Assembly (NCBI GenBank): GCA_021846275.1
Contig: JAJZBZ010000002.1
Coordinates: 434,001 to 498,000, forward strand
Reading direction: 5' to 3'
Source of the DNA: Acidobacteriota bacterium
GTDB taxonomy: Bacteria; Acidobacteriota; Terriglobia; Terriglobales; Acidobacteriaceae
DNA: 64,000 bases
The translations under genes were made by a program, and so were the position numbers. This document shows positions 18,444-26,852 of the stretch, piece by piece (position 1 is the first letter of the stretch; each line of letters starts with the position of its first letter). The notes beneath the pieces are model-generated. The model was not told where the DNA came from and did not search any database. It saw only the letters and a list, made by a program, of their open reading frames with translations.

Positions 18444-18965
18444 TCAGGAGTGCGGAACAGCCTCCACAGCCGCCTTCAGCCACGCATACCCAGCCTCCGT
18501 CACCGGCCCGGAGACAATCGCGCGCACCCGCCCACCCGCATCCACCACAAACACCACCGCATGGCTTTCATCGGCTCCCTGCGCCCGCGCGCGCCACAAC
18601 GCGCCGTCCTTCACCACCACGGCCGAGTGCGCCTGCCGAGCTTGCGACATCCCGTGCCGCACCGCCGCCGTAATCATCCCGCGCATCAGCCCCGGCACCG
18701 CGTCCAGCACGATCAGGTCATCCACCTCCACCGCCGGAAAATCCTTCGCAAGCCGCGCATTCCACGCCGCCGAATCATTCCCCGAAGCCTGCGTGAACCC
18801 GACCATCACCACCGCCTCGTGCCCGTCGGGCAGCGTCAGCGTCCCGCCACTCAGCGCCTTCGTCGTCACCGCCGGAAACGCATCGCCCACGCGCAGCGCC
18901 TGCGCTCCCGCCACGCTCGCCGCCATCGCCACCATCCCGGCCAGCACACTCACACCGATTTTCAT
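18444..18965 (-). CDS. Secreted thioredoxin-fold (AhpC/TSA or ATP10-like) protein without CXXC
   Basis: A 173-aa protein with a signal peptide (MKIGVSVLAGMVAMAASVAGAQA). The mature part starts LRVGDAFPAVTTKALSGGTLTLPDG and continues AVVMVGFTQASGNDSAAWNARL, the opening of a thioredoxin-like fold as in AhpC/TSA and ATP10-type proteins, but no redox cysteines are present. A non-redox binding or chaperone role in the periplasm is possible. Strong AAGGAG five bases before the ATG. It sits 55 bases downstream of the tetR gene on the same strand. Confidence 0.65.
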   Translation of the reverse strand: MKIGVSVLAGMVAMAASVAGAQALRVGDAFPAVTTKALSGGTLTLPDGHEAVVMVGFTQASGNDSAAWNARLAKDFPAVEVDDLIVLDAVPGLMRGMITAAVRHGMSQARQAHSAVVVKDGALWRARAQGADESHAVVFVVDAGGRVRAIVSGPVTEAGYAWLKAAVEAVPHS

Positions 18966-19020
18966 TCCGACTCCTTCGCCTCGCCTCTGCGCCGCCGCCC
19001 GGCTGCGCAGTTCGGTCCCG

Positions 19021-19698
19021 TTATTTCCTGCGCGCCGTCAACTCACTCGCCGCTTCGCGCACCACGCGCAGCTCCACCTGCCGCGCAATCTCCTCCACCA
19101 GCGCCGTCAGCTCCTTCGCCTTGCGACGCCGCATTGCCGCATGCTGTGCCACGCCCTTGCACTGCACCATGATCGCCAGCGCCACCGTCTCGCAGTCCAG
19201 CTTCCGCCGAAAAGCGCCCTCGGCCACGCCGCGCTCCAGAATCCCTTCAATCCGACGCTGCCAGAAGTTCTCCCGCTGCGCATCGATCTCGGCAATCTTC
19301 GCGTCCCGCTGCGCGCGCAGCGCCAGCTCCGTAATCACAATGAAAAACGCGGGGTCATCCATCACCCTGCGCCCCAGATCAGCAAAAAACTGCCGCAACT
19401 GCTCCACAGCGCTCATCCCGTCCGCCGCCGCACCGCTCGACTTCAGTTGCAGCATCAGCCGCTCCGTCAGCCCGCGAATCAGTTCCTCGCGCGTCGGAAA
19501 GTAGTAGCACAGCGTCGCATTGTTGATGCCCACCTTTGCCGCCACCGCTGAGAACCGCAAACCCTCCAGACCCTCGGTCGCAATCAGCCGAAACGTCACG
19601 TCCAGAATCTGCTCCCACCGCGAGCGTGCGGGTGCAACCTCATGCGCTTTCTTAGCGTTCTTCCGAACCGTCTCCTTACGAACTTCAGCACGCGACAT
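19021..19698 (-). CDS. TetR/AcrR-family transcriptional regulator
   Basis: About 225 aa. The helix-turn-helix is ILDVTFRLIATEGLEGLRFS followed by AVAAKVGINNATLCYYFPTREELI near residues 30-75; the rest is the ligand/dimer domain. Start ATG 19698 (MSRAEV) is chosen over longer forms because GGAGG stands eight bases upstream. It is transcribed away from the nitronate-monooxygenase-like gene, with a 20-bp inverted repeat in the gap between them, a plausible operator for this regulator. Confidence 0.88.
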   Translation of the reverse strand: MSRAEVRKETVRKNAKKAHEVAPARSRWEQILDVTFRLIATEGLEGLRFSAVAAKVGINNATLCYYFPTREELIRGLTERLMLQLKSSGAAADGMSAVEQLRQFFADLGRRVMDDPAFFIVITELALRAQRDAKIAEIDAQRENFWQRRIEGILERGVAEGAFRRKLDCETVALAIMVQCKGVAQHAAMRRRKAKELTALVEEIARQVELRVVREAASELTARRK

Positions 19699-19879
19699 TC
19701 CAACCACCTCCATCCTTCCCTTGCCCATTCCGAGCATCCATCCGTGCCGCGGCAACTACGCTGGCACGGCCCTCCACTGCTCGCCCAGCGCCACCAGCAT
19801 GACCAGAGCATACGCGGTCACAATCCCCACGCGCACCCAGCCGCTCCCATCGTCAGCGGCAAAATCGAGTCTCGATTCA

Positions 19880-19940
19880 TATCCACCATCCAGTTGAATG
19901 ATAGCAAAAACGAGCAAAAACATCAACTGGTCGGTGGATA
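19880..19940. repeat. Long inverted repeat between tetR and the NMO-like gene
   Basis: Left arm 19880-19900 and right arm 19921-19940 share TATCCACC-NN-CCAGTTG-ATG in opposite orientation, with one inserted A and a two-base mismatch, around a 20-base AT-rich centre. It could be a regulator-binding dyad or form an RNA hairpin. It lies 151 bases before the NMO-like start. The remainder of the 19699-20090 gap shows no convincing gene. Confidence 0.6.
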
Positions 19941-20090
19941 CAGGCTCATATCCTCGCGCTTGATTCGCACCGCGTCCATCCCGACAGGTGGTTGTTACCT
20001 CCGCGCCGGCCTTGGCCCGCGCGTCAATGAACACGGTCGTGTGCTGACTGTCACATCCCTCCGTGCCAACGCACTGAAAGAATCATTCCC

Positions 20091-21623
20091 ATGAAGCAAC
20101 TTCCCCGCATCCTTCAGGGAGGCATGGGCGCTGGCGTCTCGAACTGGCGTCTGGCTCAGGCAGTTGCACGGCTCGGCCAACTTGGCGTCGTCTCCAGCAC
20201 AGCCATCGACCAGATTTTCCTGCGCCGACTCGGCAACGGCGATCCCGATGGAAGCATGCGTGCGGGTCTCGAAATGTTTCCCTTCCCCCAGATGGCGCGC
20301 CGCGTCTGGCAGGAGTATTTTGTGCCGGGGGGCAAAGCCGCGCAACAACCCTTCCGCGCTACGCCAATGCACACCCAGAACGATGCGCGAAAGCTTGTCG
20401 AGCTATGTATCGTCAGCAACTTCGTTGAGGTCGCGCTCGCGCGCATGGGTCACAGTCACGCCATCGGCATCAACCTGCTGGAAAAGGTGCAGACCGTCCA
20501 TCTGCCCTCGCTCTATGGTGCCATGCTCGCCGGCGTCGGCTATGTCCTCATGGGCGCAGGGATTCCGCTTCACATCCCCGGCGTTCTTGACCGGCTCGCC
20601 GTCCACGAGCCTGCCGAGTACCGGCTCAGCGTCACGGACGCGCCCGCGCCCGTCCACATGCGTTTTGATCCCCGGCAATTCCTTGGCGAGGAGTGGCGCC
20701 AGGCCGGGTTGCCCGCCCTCGATCGACCAAAGTTTCTCGCCATCGTCTCCTCCAACGCGCTCGCCGCAACCATGCTTAAGCGCTCGAATGGACGCGTGGA
20801 CGGGCTGGTCGTGGAGACCCATCGCGCCGGGGGCCACAATGCCCCTCCGCGTGGCAGGGAACAGCGCACCTCATCGGGTGAGCCGCTTTACGGTGAGCGC
20901 GATCAGGTTGATTTTGCCGCTCTGCGCGCGCTCGGCGTTCCCTTCTGGCTCGCGGGCAACTACGGCAGTCCCGAGCGATTGCGGGAAGCACTCGAACTCG
21001 GTGCCACCGGCATTCAAGTCGGAACGCCCTTCGCCTTCGCCGAGGAGTCCGGCATCGATCCCGTGCTCAGGCGTGCCGTGCTGGAGCGCGTCCGCTCCGG
21101 CGCAGCCGAGGTTTTCACCGACCCGCTTGCCTCGCCCACCGGATTCCCATTCAAGGTCGTTCGTCTGAACGAAACACTCTCCGAGCCAGATGCCTACTCC
21201 GCGCGGGAGCGGCTCTGCGACCTCGGTTACCTTCGCGAGCCGTATTGGATCAACGAATCCGGCACGGCTGCGCAGTCCGGCGCGGCAACTCCCACAGGCT
21301 CTGCCAGCCGCATCGGATACCGCTGCCCAGCGGAGCCAGTTTCAGCCTATCTGGCCAAGGGCGGCCAGATGAGCGAAACCGCCGGGAGAAAATGCTTATG
21401 CAACGCTCTCCTGGCAAACATCGGACTCGCACAAAGGCGACACGATGGACTCGCCGAACTGCCTCTGCTCACCGCCGGCGACGGCCTCAACGATCTGACA
21501 CGATTTCTTCCCGCCAACCGCACAAGCTACACCGCCGCGGACGTGCTGGCGCATCTTCTGAGTCAGTGCTCACCGTCTGATCCCGTCCTCAGCGCAGATG
21601 AATCGAATGCAGGAAGCTGCTGA
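20091..21623 (+). CDS. Nitronate monooxygenase / 2-nitropropane dioxygenase-like flavoprotein, C-terminally extended
   Basis: A 510-aa FMN-type TIM-barrel protein. ILQGGMGAGVSNWRLAQAVA opens the barrel, AGGHNAPPRG (near 244-253) and LGATGIQVGTPFAFAEESG (near 302-320) are the active-site and phosphate-binding blocks of the NMO family, which oxidises alkyl nitronates. Usual length is about 330-370 aa; here some 140 residues follow, including GYRCPAEP and a KCLCNALLANIG stretch with two cysteines. Such extensions also occur in PfaD-like enoyl reductases, so that is an alternative. The 3' end overlaps marC on the opposite strand by 35 bases. Confidence 0.8.
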   Translation: MKQLPRILQGGMGAGVSNWRLAQAVARLGQLGVVSSTAIDQIFLRRLGNGDPDGSMRAGLEMFPFPQMARRVWQEYFVPGGKAAQQPFRATPMHTQNDARKLVELCIVSNFVEVALARMGHSHAIGINLLEKVQTVHLPSLYGAMLAGVGYVLMGAGIPLHIPGVLDRLAVHEPAEYRLSVTDAPAPVHMRFDPRQFLGEEWRQAGLPALDRPKFLAIVSSNALAATMLKRSNGRVDGLVVETHRAGGHNAPPRGREQRTSSGEPLYGERDQVDFAALRALGVPFWLAGNYGSPERLREALELGATGIQVGTPFAFAEESGIDPVLRRAVLERVRSGAAEVFTDPLASPTGFPFKVVRLNETLSEPDAYSARERLCDLGYLREPYWINESGTAAQSGAATPTGSASRIGYRCPAEPVSAYLAKGGQMSETAGRKCLCNALLANIGLAQRRHDGLAELPLLTAGDGLNDLTRFLPANRTSYTAADVLAHLLSQCSPSDPVLSADESNAGSC

Positions 21624-22281
21624 CGCCCGTCGCCAGTATCTGCACCCCGATGCAGAACAGAATGAACGACGACAGCCGCATCAGCACCACCATCCCCGTG
21701 CTGCCCAGCATCCGCGCCGCATTTCGCGCCCATCGGTAGCAGATGTACACAATCGCGCACACCAGCGCGCTGCCCACCAGCGACGCAATCAGCACCAGCG
21801 GCGAAAAAAATCCCGCCGCATGCAACTGCGACGGCAGATGTGCGCCCAGCGCAATCGCCACCGAGATCGATCCCGGACCCACCGTAATCGGCAGCGTATA
21901 CGGAAAGAACGCCCGCGCCAGCACCTCATCCGGATTGGCCACCGCCTGCTCATCCTTCTTCGCGTCCTTGGTCAGCAACTGCCATCCGCTCGACGCCACC
22001 ACCAGCCCGCCGCCGATCTGCACCGCATAGAGCGAGATCCCGAAGAAGGACAGAATCTTCCCGCCCACAATCATCGAAACCACCAGCAGGCAATAGCTGT
22101 AAAACGTAATCCGCCGCGCCAGCCGACGTTGCAGGCCATCCTCCAGCCTGCCCACCATCGACAGAAAAACCGCCGCGCTTCCAATCGGATTCACGATAGG
22201 AAACAGCGTCGCCAACACCAGCACCGTCGCCTCGGCCGTTCGCGAAACCATATCCAGAATCGTTGCCACGTTCATCGACAT
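21589..22281 (-). CDS. MarC-family integral membrane protein
   Basis: A 230-aa protein with six hydrophobic segments and the MarC signature LFPIVNPIGSAAVFLSMV near the N-terminus and FFPYTLPITVGPGSISVAIALG in the middle. MarC proteins are inner-membrane proteins of unresolved function; the earlier link to antibiotic resistance in E. coli was not upheld. GAGAG lies about six bases before the ATG. The gene converges on the NMO-like gene and overlaps its end. Confidence 0.9.
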   Translation of the reverse strand: MSMNVATILDMVSRTAEATVLVLATLFPIVNPIGSAAVFLSMVGRLEDGLQRRLARRITFYSYCLLVVSMIVGGKILSFFGISLYAVQIGGGLVVASSGWQLLTKDAKKDEQAVANPDEVLARAFFPYTLPITVGPGSISVAIALGAHLPSQLHAAGFFSPLVLIASLVGSALVCAIVYICYRWARNAARMLGSTGMVVLMRLSSFILFCIGVQILATGVSSFLHSIHLR

Positions 22282-22341
22282 CCCGTTCTCTCACTCCGCT
22301 TCTGTGATGCTACTGCGCCACGCCATCCCGGTCGGCTCGCG

Positions 22342-22773
22342 TCAGGAGGCGACCGCGATCCCCGGAATCGCCATCTGTCGTGCAACCACCGTCGTTGCCT
22401 TGCGTGGCCCGCGCTTCCGCGCGCTCATCACGCGAATCCGCTCCATCAGCTCCGCCGCCGACGAGTTCCCCTTGCCCAGAAACGCATCCGCCTGATGCGT
22501 CCGCTCGCCGGCGCGCACGCTCTCGCTCGTCAGCAGCATCGGCAGCTCCGGCATCAGTTGCTTCAGTTGCCCGATCACATGGTTGCCGTCAAACTGCGGC
22601 AGTCGAAGCTCGGCCACCACCAGGTCCACCTGCTGCGCGCCCAACACCGCCACAGCCTCATGCAGGCTCGTCGCCGTCACCGCGCGAAAGCCCCGCGTCT
22701 CCAGCAGAAATCGCCGCACCGCCAGCGCTCGCTCATTCCCATCCACACACAAAATCAGTTTCCTCGGCCGCAT
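22342..22773 (-). CDS. Degenerate single-domain response-regulator receiver
   Basis: A 143-aa CheY-like domain: LILCVDGNERALAVRRFLLE, then VDLVVAELRLPQFDGNHVIG, LLTSES and FLGKGNSS match beta1, beta3, beta4 and beta5. The phospho-acceptor Asp is replaced by Glu55 and the acidic pair is only Asp11 with Gly, so normal phosphorylation is not expected; Asp to Glu sometimes mimics the active state. No output domain is attached, but a basic tail (SARKRGPRKATTVVARQ) could contact another partner. No kinase gene is nearby. Confidence 0.8.
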   Translation of the reverse strand: MRPRKLILCVDGNERALAVRRFLLETRGFRAVTATSLHEAVAVLGAQQVDLVVAELRLPQFDGNHVIGQLKQLMPELPMLLTSESVRAGERTHQADAFLGKGNSSAAELMERIRVMSARKRGPRKATTVVARQMAIPGIAVAS

Positions 22774-23351
22774 CGTTTGTCACAGGCTCCTTACCTCAAA
22801 ATTGTTCTCGCGCTGCTCCGCGTCAGAAGACAACAACTCCCACGCACGCCTCAAGGGCGTGTTCTTTTGAGCATGGCCACTGCGCCATGCCCGCTTCGCT
22901 TGTTGGGAATCAGCGCCCCGGAGTACCCGAAATCTCAACCTCACGCGCGGCCATTTTCCTGCCACGCGCTGGCCTCATTTCGCAGTCAAAACCGTGGACG
23001 TGAAGCAGCAACGTTTTCCGAGACTACGGCCACCAGCCTCCGCGCGCAACAGGGAAAAATGAGCGAAAAAGCGCCCACCAAAATCGCGCCTCTGCGGGAA
23101 ACCCGGACAGGTTCCGCGCAGACAAGCATTTGCCGCACAATCACCCTGTTGAAACCATGTGCAGAAGAGCCGGAAAAGCCCGCCGCCTGCCACAGAAAAA
23201 GTGCTGTCAAGGAAAATCTTCGCGCGCCTCTGGCACGGATTTTTGCGGGTGTCCGTCTCGTGCGGACTGTGAGGGAAATAGTCCGCCACTGTTGGCGACG
23301 GTCGGCGAAAGAACGAGCGGCGACGCGCAGGGTGCGCGCGTCGCGGCCGCT
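22774..23351. other. Gene-poor gap of about 580 bases
   Basis: Nothing convincing is seen. Short frames on both strands lack ribosome sites and recognisable domains. The first bases hold AAGGAG upstream of the receiver gene, though 13 bases from its ATG. Confidence 0.5.
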
Positions 23352-23603
23352 CTACAGCTCGACCATCGGGCGTGGCAGCCGCGTCCGCGCTCGATCCAGA
23401 AACAGCCGCATCCTCAGCGCCTCGGCCCGTTGCAGCGCCACCAGCCTGCGATGCCGTCGCAGGTGGTCCTCATTGTCGAGATGCGCCAGATTCATCTCGT
23501 CCGTCGCAGCATCGCGTTCGAGACGCTCGATGCGCTCCTCCACGGTCTTGCGGAATCGCGGGCTGATCTCCATGGCATCGCAGACGGGGAAAGTTGCGGA
23601 CAT
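23352..23603 (-). CDS. Small hypothetical charged protein
   Basis: An 83-aa protein, not recognised, with GAGGTG about five bases before its ATG. It is charged and helical, possibly coiled coil (FRKTVEERIERLERDAATDE, then MNLAHLDNEDHLRRHRRLVALQRAEALRMRLFL). No cysteine pair or signal peptide. The nearest downstream feature is a receiver gene after a long gap, so context says little. Confidence 0.55.
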   Translation of the reverse strand: MSATFPVCDAMEISPRFRKTVEERIERLERDAATDEMNLAHLDNEDHLRRHRRLVALQRAEALRMRLFLDRARTRLPRPMVEL

Positions 23604-23691
23604 CGCACACCTCGCAGAATAATTTTTGGAAACCTTCTAAAGGTCTCTCATCTGCTGCCGATAATAGCGCCAGGCGCAGGCCCGCGCCAGA

Positions 23692-24883
23692 TTACGTACG
23701 CCCGCACCACCTGTGCCGGACTGTCCCAGATTCAGTCAATGGTAGTAACAGCTTCCGGTCGCCTGCCCAAATTGCGATCATCTTATATAGCCAGAAGCGT
23801 CCTGAGTCTGAATTTCTTATACAAAAGCGAGCGACAGAGTCGAGGATTTGGTCTGCTGTTTTGTGCCAGACGAAGGGCTTTGGCTTCTGGTTGTGATGTT
23901 GGATAAAGCTTCCGATGGCGTCTTGAAGTTCTTTGGTAGAGCGGTGAGTGCCGCGACGGAGTTGTTTGTCGGCGAGTGCCGCGAACCAGCGTTCCACCAG
24001 GTTGAGCCATGAGGCGGAGGTCGGGGTGAAGTGCAGGTGGAAGCGGGGTCGCTTGGCGAGCCAGTTGCGGATCCTCTGCGTCTTGTGAGTGCCGTAGTTG
24101 TCCAGGAATCAGATGCACGTCCAGGTCCGTGGGAACGTTCTTTTCGATGGTATCGAGGAAGTTGCGGAACTCACTGGAGCGATGCCTCTGCTGGGTCTGG
24201 CCGATGACTTTGCCTGTTCTGGCATCGAGCGCGGCGAAGAGGCTGGTTGTGCCGTGACGCGTGTAATCGTGGGTTCGCCGCTCGATCTGGCCGGGGCGCA
24301 TGGGCAGCAGCGGCGCGGTGCGATCCAGCGCCTGTATCTGGCTCTTTTCATCCACGCACAAGACCAGCGCGCGATCTGGCGGCGCAAGATAGAGGCCAAC
24401 GATGTCGCGCACCTTCTCGATGAACAGCGGATCGCGGCTGAGCCTGAAGGTCTCACAGCGGTGCGGAGCGAGCGAAAAGGCGCGCCAGATGCGGCTTATC
24501 GTGGACTGGCTGAGTCCACAAGCCTTGGCCATGTCGCGCGTGGACCAGTGCGTTGCCGCCTCCGGCTGAGTCTCCAGCGTCCGCCTCAACACCTGCTCGA
24601 TCTGACGGTCGCTGAGCTTGCGCGGGGTTCCGGGACGCGGTTCATCGAGCAGGCCATCGAGACCGAAGTCCAGGAAGCGCTGACGCCACTTGCCAGCCGT
24701 CGGCTGGGAACAACCTTGCCTGCGGGCGATCTTCTTGTTGGCCACGCCGTCTGCGGCTAACAACACGATCCGCGAGCGCAAAGCCAGAGCCTGCGCCGTC
24801 TTCGCACGACGCGACCAGGACTGCAACTGCTCGCGCTGCTCCAAAGTCAACGTCAGCGGGCATAATGGGCGTCCGATACGCAT
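23692..24883 (-). pseudogene. IS630-family transposase, frameshifted
   Basis: From ATG 24883 (strong GAGGAGG eight bases upstream) the protein reads MRIGRPLCPLTLTLEQREQL, an HTH (CSQPTAGKWRQRFLDFGLDGL), then the DDE start LVLCVDEKSQ. At about 24105 one extra G/C base shifts the frame just before the second Asp: the correct continuation LDNYGTHKTQRIRNWLAKR and LNLVERWFAALADKQLRRGT runs in the next frame to about 23800. All three catalytic acidic residues are thus encoded but split. This could be simple decay or, less likely, programmed frameshifting, which some IS families use. The second frame passes through the element end and stops at 23692 in flanking DNA. Confidence 0.85.
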
Positions 24884-24953
24884 AACACGGTCCTCCTCAC
24901 TTTATTCGATGAGAAGAAACCACAATGTTATATATATTATTTAAGACTCGGCA
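23802..24953 (-). mobile_element. IS630-family insertion sequence, left border of the low-GC block
   Basis: The element carries the frameshifted transposase. Probable terminal inverted repeats share AGACTC plus adjacent AT-rich bases: CTGAGTCTGAA at about 23803 and its imperfect complement TTAAGACTCGG ending about 24951. The ends diverge, and a TA target duplication could not be fixed with certainty, so the limits are approximate to some 15 bases. Confidence 0.6.
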
Positions 24954-25011
24954 CACTAGCAAGGACATCGCATGGCTACATGTTTAACTCATCCAGGCGG
25001 AGCGAGATTTT

Positions 25012-26292
25012 CTACTCTACAGCTTGTAGATTCAGGGCAATTCTTACGCCATTTACTAAAACAATACTCTGATTGATTACATCCTGGCTGGTAACCTTGT
25101 CCTCAACAAAGAAATGAATTGACTTCAAGGGACAAACGTAATCGATGGTTTCGGTAGCGGATTTCTCTGACCCGGAACGATTATGCACCGAGAAGTCAAT
25201 CAGATCGTATTCCGCGTTTGCCGGAAGTGCCTTCATGAGATACTTCAACTCCGGCGCGAGAAATAGATCGAAAGTCTGAGCAGCGCGCTTATAAATTGAA
25301 CTCGCGCCCCTATCAAAGGAGAGCGTATTCCGCATCGTCATATGCAATAAGATTTGCGCACCGAGGCTTTCAAACATCACTGGCGCATTCTGTTCGAGAT
25401 GAAACCTTTCCCCATCCGCTGTCCGCATCGCATTGAGTTGCGCCTGAAACTCCGCCTGCAATCGCATTGCATCAGCAGATGGCGGAAGCTTGAAGCCGGG
25501 TCTCAATTGCGAAACCACCGGAGCGGCGAGCACAGCGGGAGTTTCACCACTTGGAGTGGCTGCCATTCTTGCAGAGACAGAGGGAGATGAGGTTCGTGCC
25601 TGGCGTGGGACCGAGCGCTCAAGGGCCTGAACATTGAAAGGGTTCCTATGGCCTAGCGCAAGACCGAAGTCTTTCCCGTTCACAAAAATGTCCGACCGAT
25701 TCAGAATCTCCTGCCGCTTTGTATCATCAGGAGTATTCAGAAATGCGAATGCGTCGCTCCGATCGAACACTGCGGTCAGTACTTCCTGACCCTCAAAGTC
25801 GTATGTGTTATTTGCATCTCGAGTGTCATATAAGATTTCAAAGCCGATGCCATCGCAGTCAATGTCTGTCGGGATTTGCTGCGTGACGAGTCGGAGGATG
25901 GGAACAACCACGTCTTGAAAGGTTCTGCCCGCTCGCTCGTTTTCGGTAAGCAATGTCGAGTTGAAGGCCGCATGATAACTCCCTGATACCTTCAGTACCA
26001 CCCGACCTTCAAAGTAAACAAATTCGATCCCGTTTCGATCCGACTTTATGCGTTGACCATCTTTCGCGTTCAAATATCGCGCCAGATGGAAGGGATAAGG
26101 GAATGTTGTGCCATCAATTGATTGCCGGAGGGATTGAAGCTGCGTCAGATACCGAGCTTCGTCAGTTTTCAATTTTGGATTCAGGATTCCTTCCGGCAAT
26201 ACCTGACTGAATGCAGATGCAGTCACGCCAAGAAGCAGGCTCATCACGACGAATCCGCATACGACACGATTAATCCTGTCGGCGCAATTCAT
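25012..26292 (-). CDS. Secreted protein with an internal tandem duplication, unknown function
   Basis: A 426-aa protein with a signal peptide (VVCGFVVMSLLLGVTASAFSQ), not recognised. Two similar halves are visible: residues about 95-215 (FQDVVVPILRLVTQQIPTDI ... VFDRSDAFAFLNTPDDTKRQ ... NRSDIFVNGKDFGLALG) and about 310-426 (YKRAAQTFDLFLAPEL ... CPLKSIHFFVEDKVTSQDVI ... NQSIVLVNGVRIALNLQ). They are joined by a Ser/Pro/Ala-rich linker. There is no haem motif. The gene starts five bases after the monohaem cytochrome ends, so it belongs to the electron-transfer operon and may be a periplasmic or outer-membrane accessory. Confidence 0.75.
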   Translation of the reverse strand: MNCADRINRVVCGFVVMSLLLGVTASAFSQVLPEGILNPKLKTDEARYLTQLQSLRQSIDGTTFPYPFHLARYLNAKDGQRIKSDRNGIEFVYFEGRVVLKVSGSYHAAFNSTLLTENERAGRTFQDVVVPILRLVTQQIPTDIDCDGIGFEILYDTRDANNTYDFEGQEVLTAVFDRSDAFAFLNTPDDTKRQEILNRSDIFVNGKDFGLALGHRNPFNVQALERSVPRQARTSSPSVSARMAATPSGETPAVLAAPVVSQLRPGFKLPPSADAMRLQAEFQAQLNAMRTADGERFHLEQNAPVMFESLGAQILLHMTMRNTLSFDRGASSIYKRAAQTFDLFLAPELKYLMKALPANAEYDLIDFSVHNRSGSEKSATETIDYVCPLKSIHFFVEDKVTSQDVINQSIVLVNGVRIALNLQAVE

Positions 26293-26297
26293 AGAAC

Positions 26298-26852
26298 CTA
26301 ATCTCCCCTATTCTTTGGGATCCTACCGGACGACCTGCGATATGCCGGAGCGGCTATTGCGCGCATATACGCAACCACATTCCGAATTTCGCTCGGCGTA
26401 AGCGACTTGCCATAGGGTGGCATCATGGCCGATTTTCCCATCGCGCGCCCTCCCGCCGCAATGATTTGTTGCAGATACGCATCGCTCATTCCATTGAACA
26501 TTGTTCCATCATTCATCAATGGAGGAGTCGGTGTCACATTGGAGCGATTGGAAGGTCCGGCAGGTGTGGCGTCAGCATGACACCATACGCACTGTTGGTA
26601 GAATACAAGCTTACCTTCTGTTTCAGAATAATTCAGGGGAATAATTCGTTGCGGGTCATTCCAGTCAGTTTCTGTTCCGTAGGAACCGAAGGAGGTGTAC
26701 TGGCTCGATACCAGATGCGGCACGCTTGTAACGATCATCCCCTGACCGCGGGACCAACACCAGCATGGCGGGTTAGTGTAATGTTTCATCACATATGCGG
26801 CTATCCCGAGACATCCAACCGTGACAGAAAAGAAAATCAGCAGGTATTTCAT
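26298..26852 (-). CDS. Small membrane-anchored monohaem cytochrome c
   Basis: A 184-aa protein with an N-terminal hydrophobic anchor (LLIFFSVTVGCLGIAAYVM). One haem site is CVWCH at 88-92; MMPPYGKSLTPSEIRNVVAYMRAI gives the axial Met (143/144) and the last helix of a class I cytochrome c. It resembles the ActE/quinol-oxidase-linked type of cytochrome subunit in layout, but this is not certain. Its ATG overlaps the stop of the hexahaem gene by four bases (ATGA), so both are translated together. Confidence 0.85.
   Translation of the reverse strand: MKYLLIFFSVTVGCLGIAAYVMKHYTNPPCWCWSRGQGMIVTSVPHLVSSQYTSFGSYGTETDWNDPQRIIPLNYSETEGKLVFYQQCVWCHADATPAGPSNRSNVTPTPPLMNDGTMFNGMSDAYLQQIIAAGGRAMGKSAMMPPYGKSLTPSEIRNVVAYMRAIAAPAYRRSSGRIPKNRGD

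Noticed and set aside
19756-20034. A 92-aa minus-strand frame in the tetR-NMO gap
   Set aside because: It runs through both arms of the inverted repeat and has no domain; the coding look comes from the repeat.
22986-23210. A 74-aa minus-strand frame in the 22.8-23.3 kb gap
   Set aside because: No ribosome site, no domain, and composition typical of chance.
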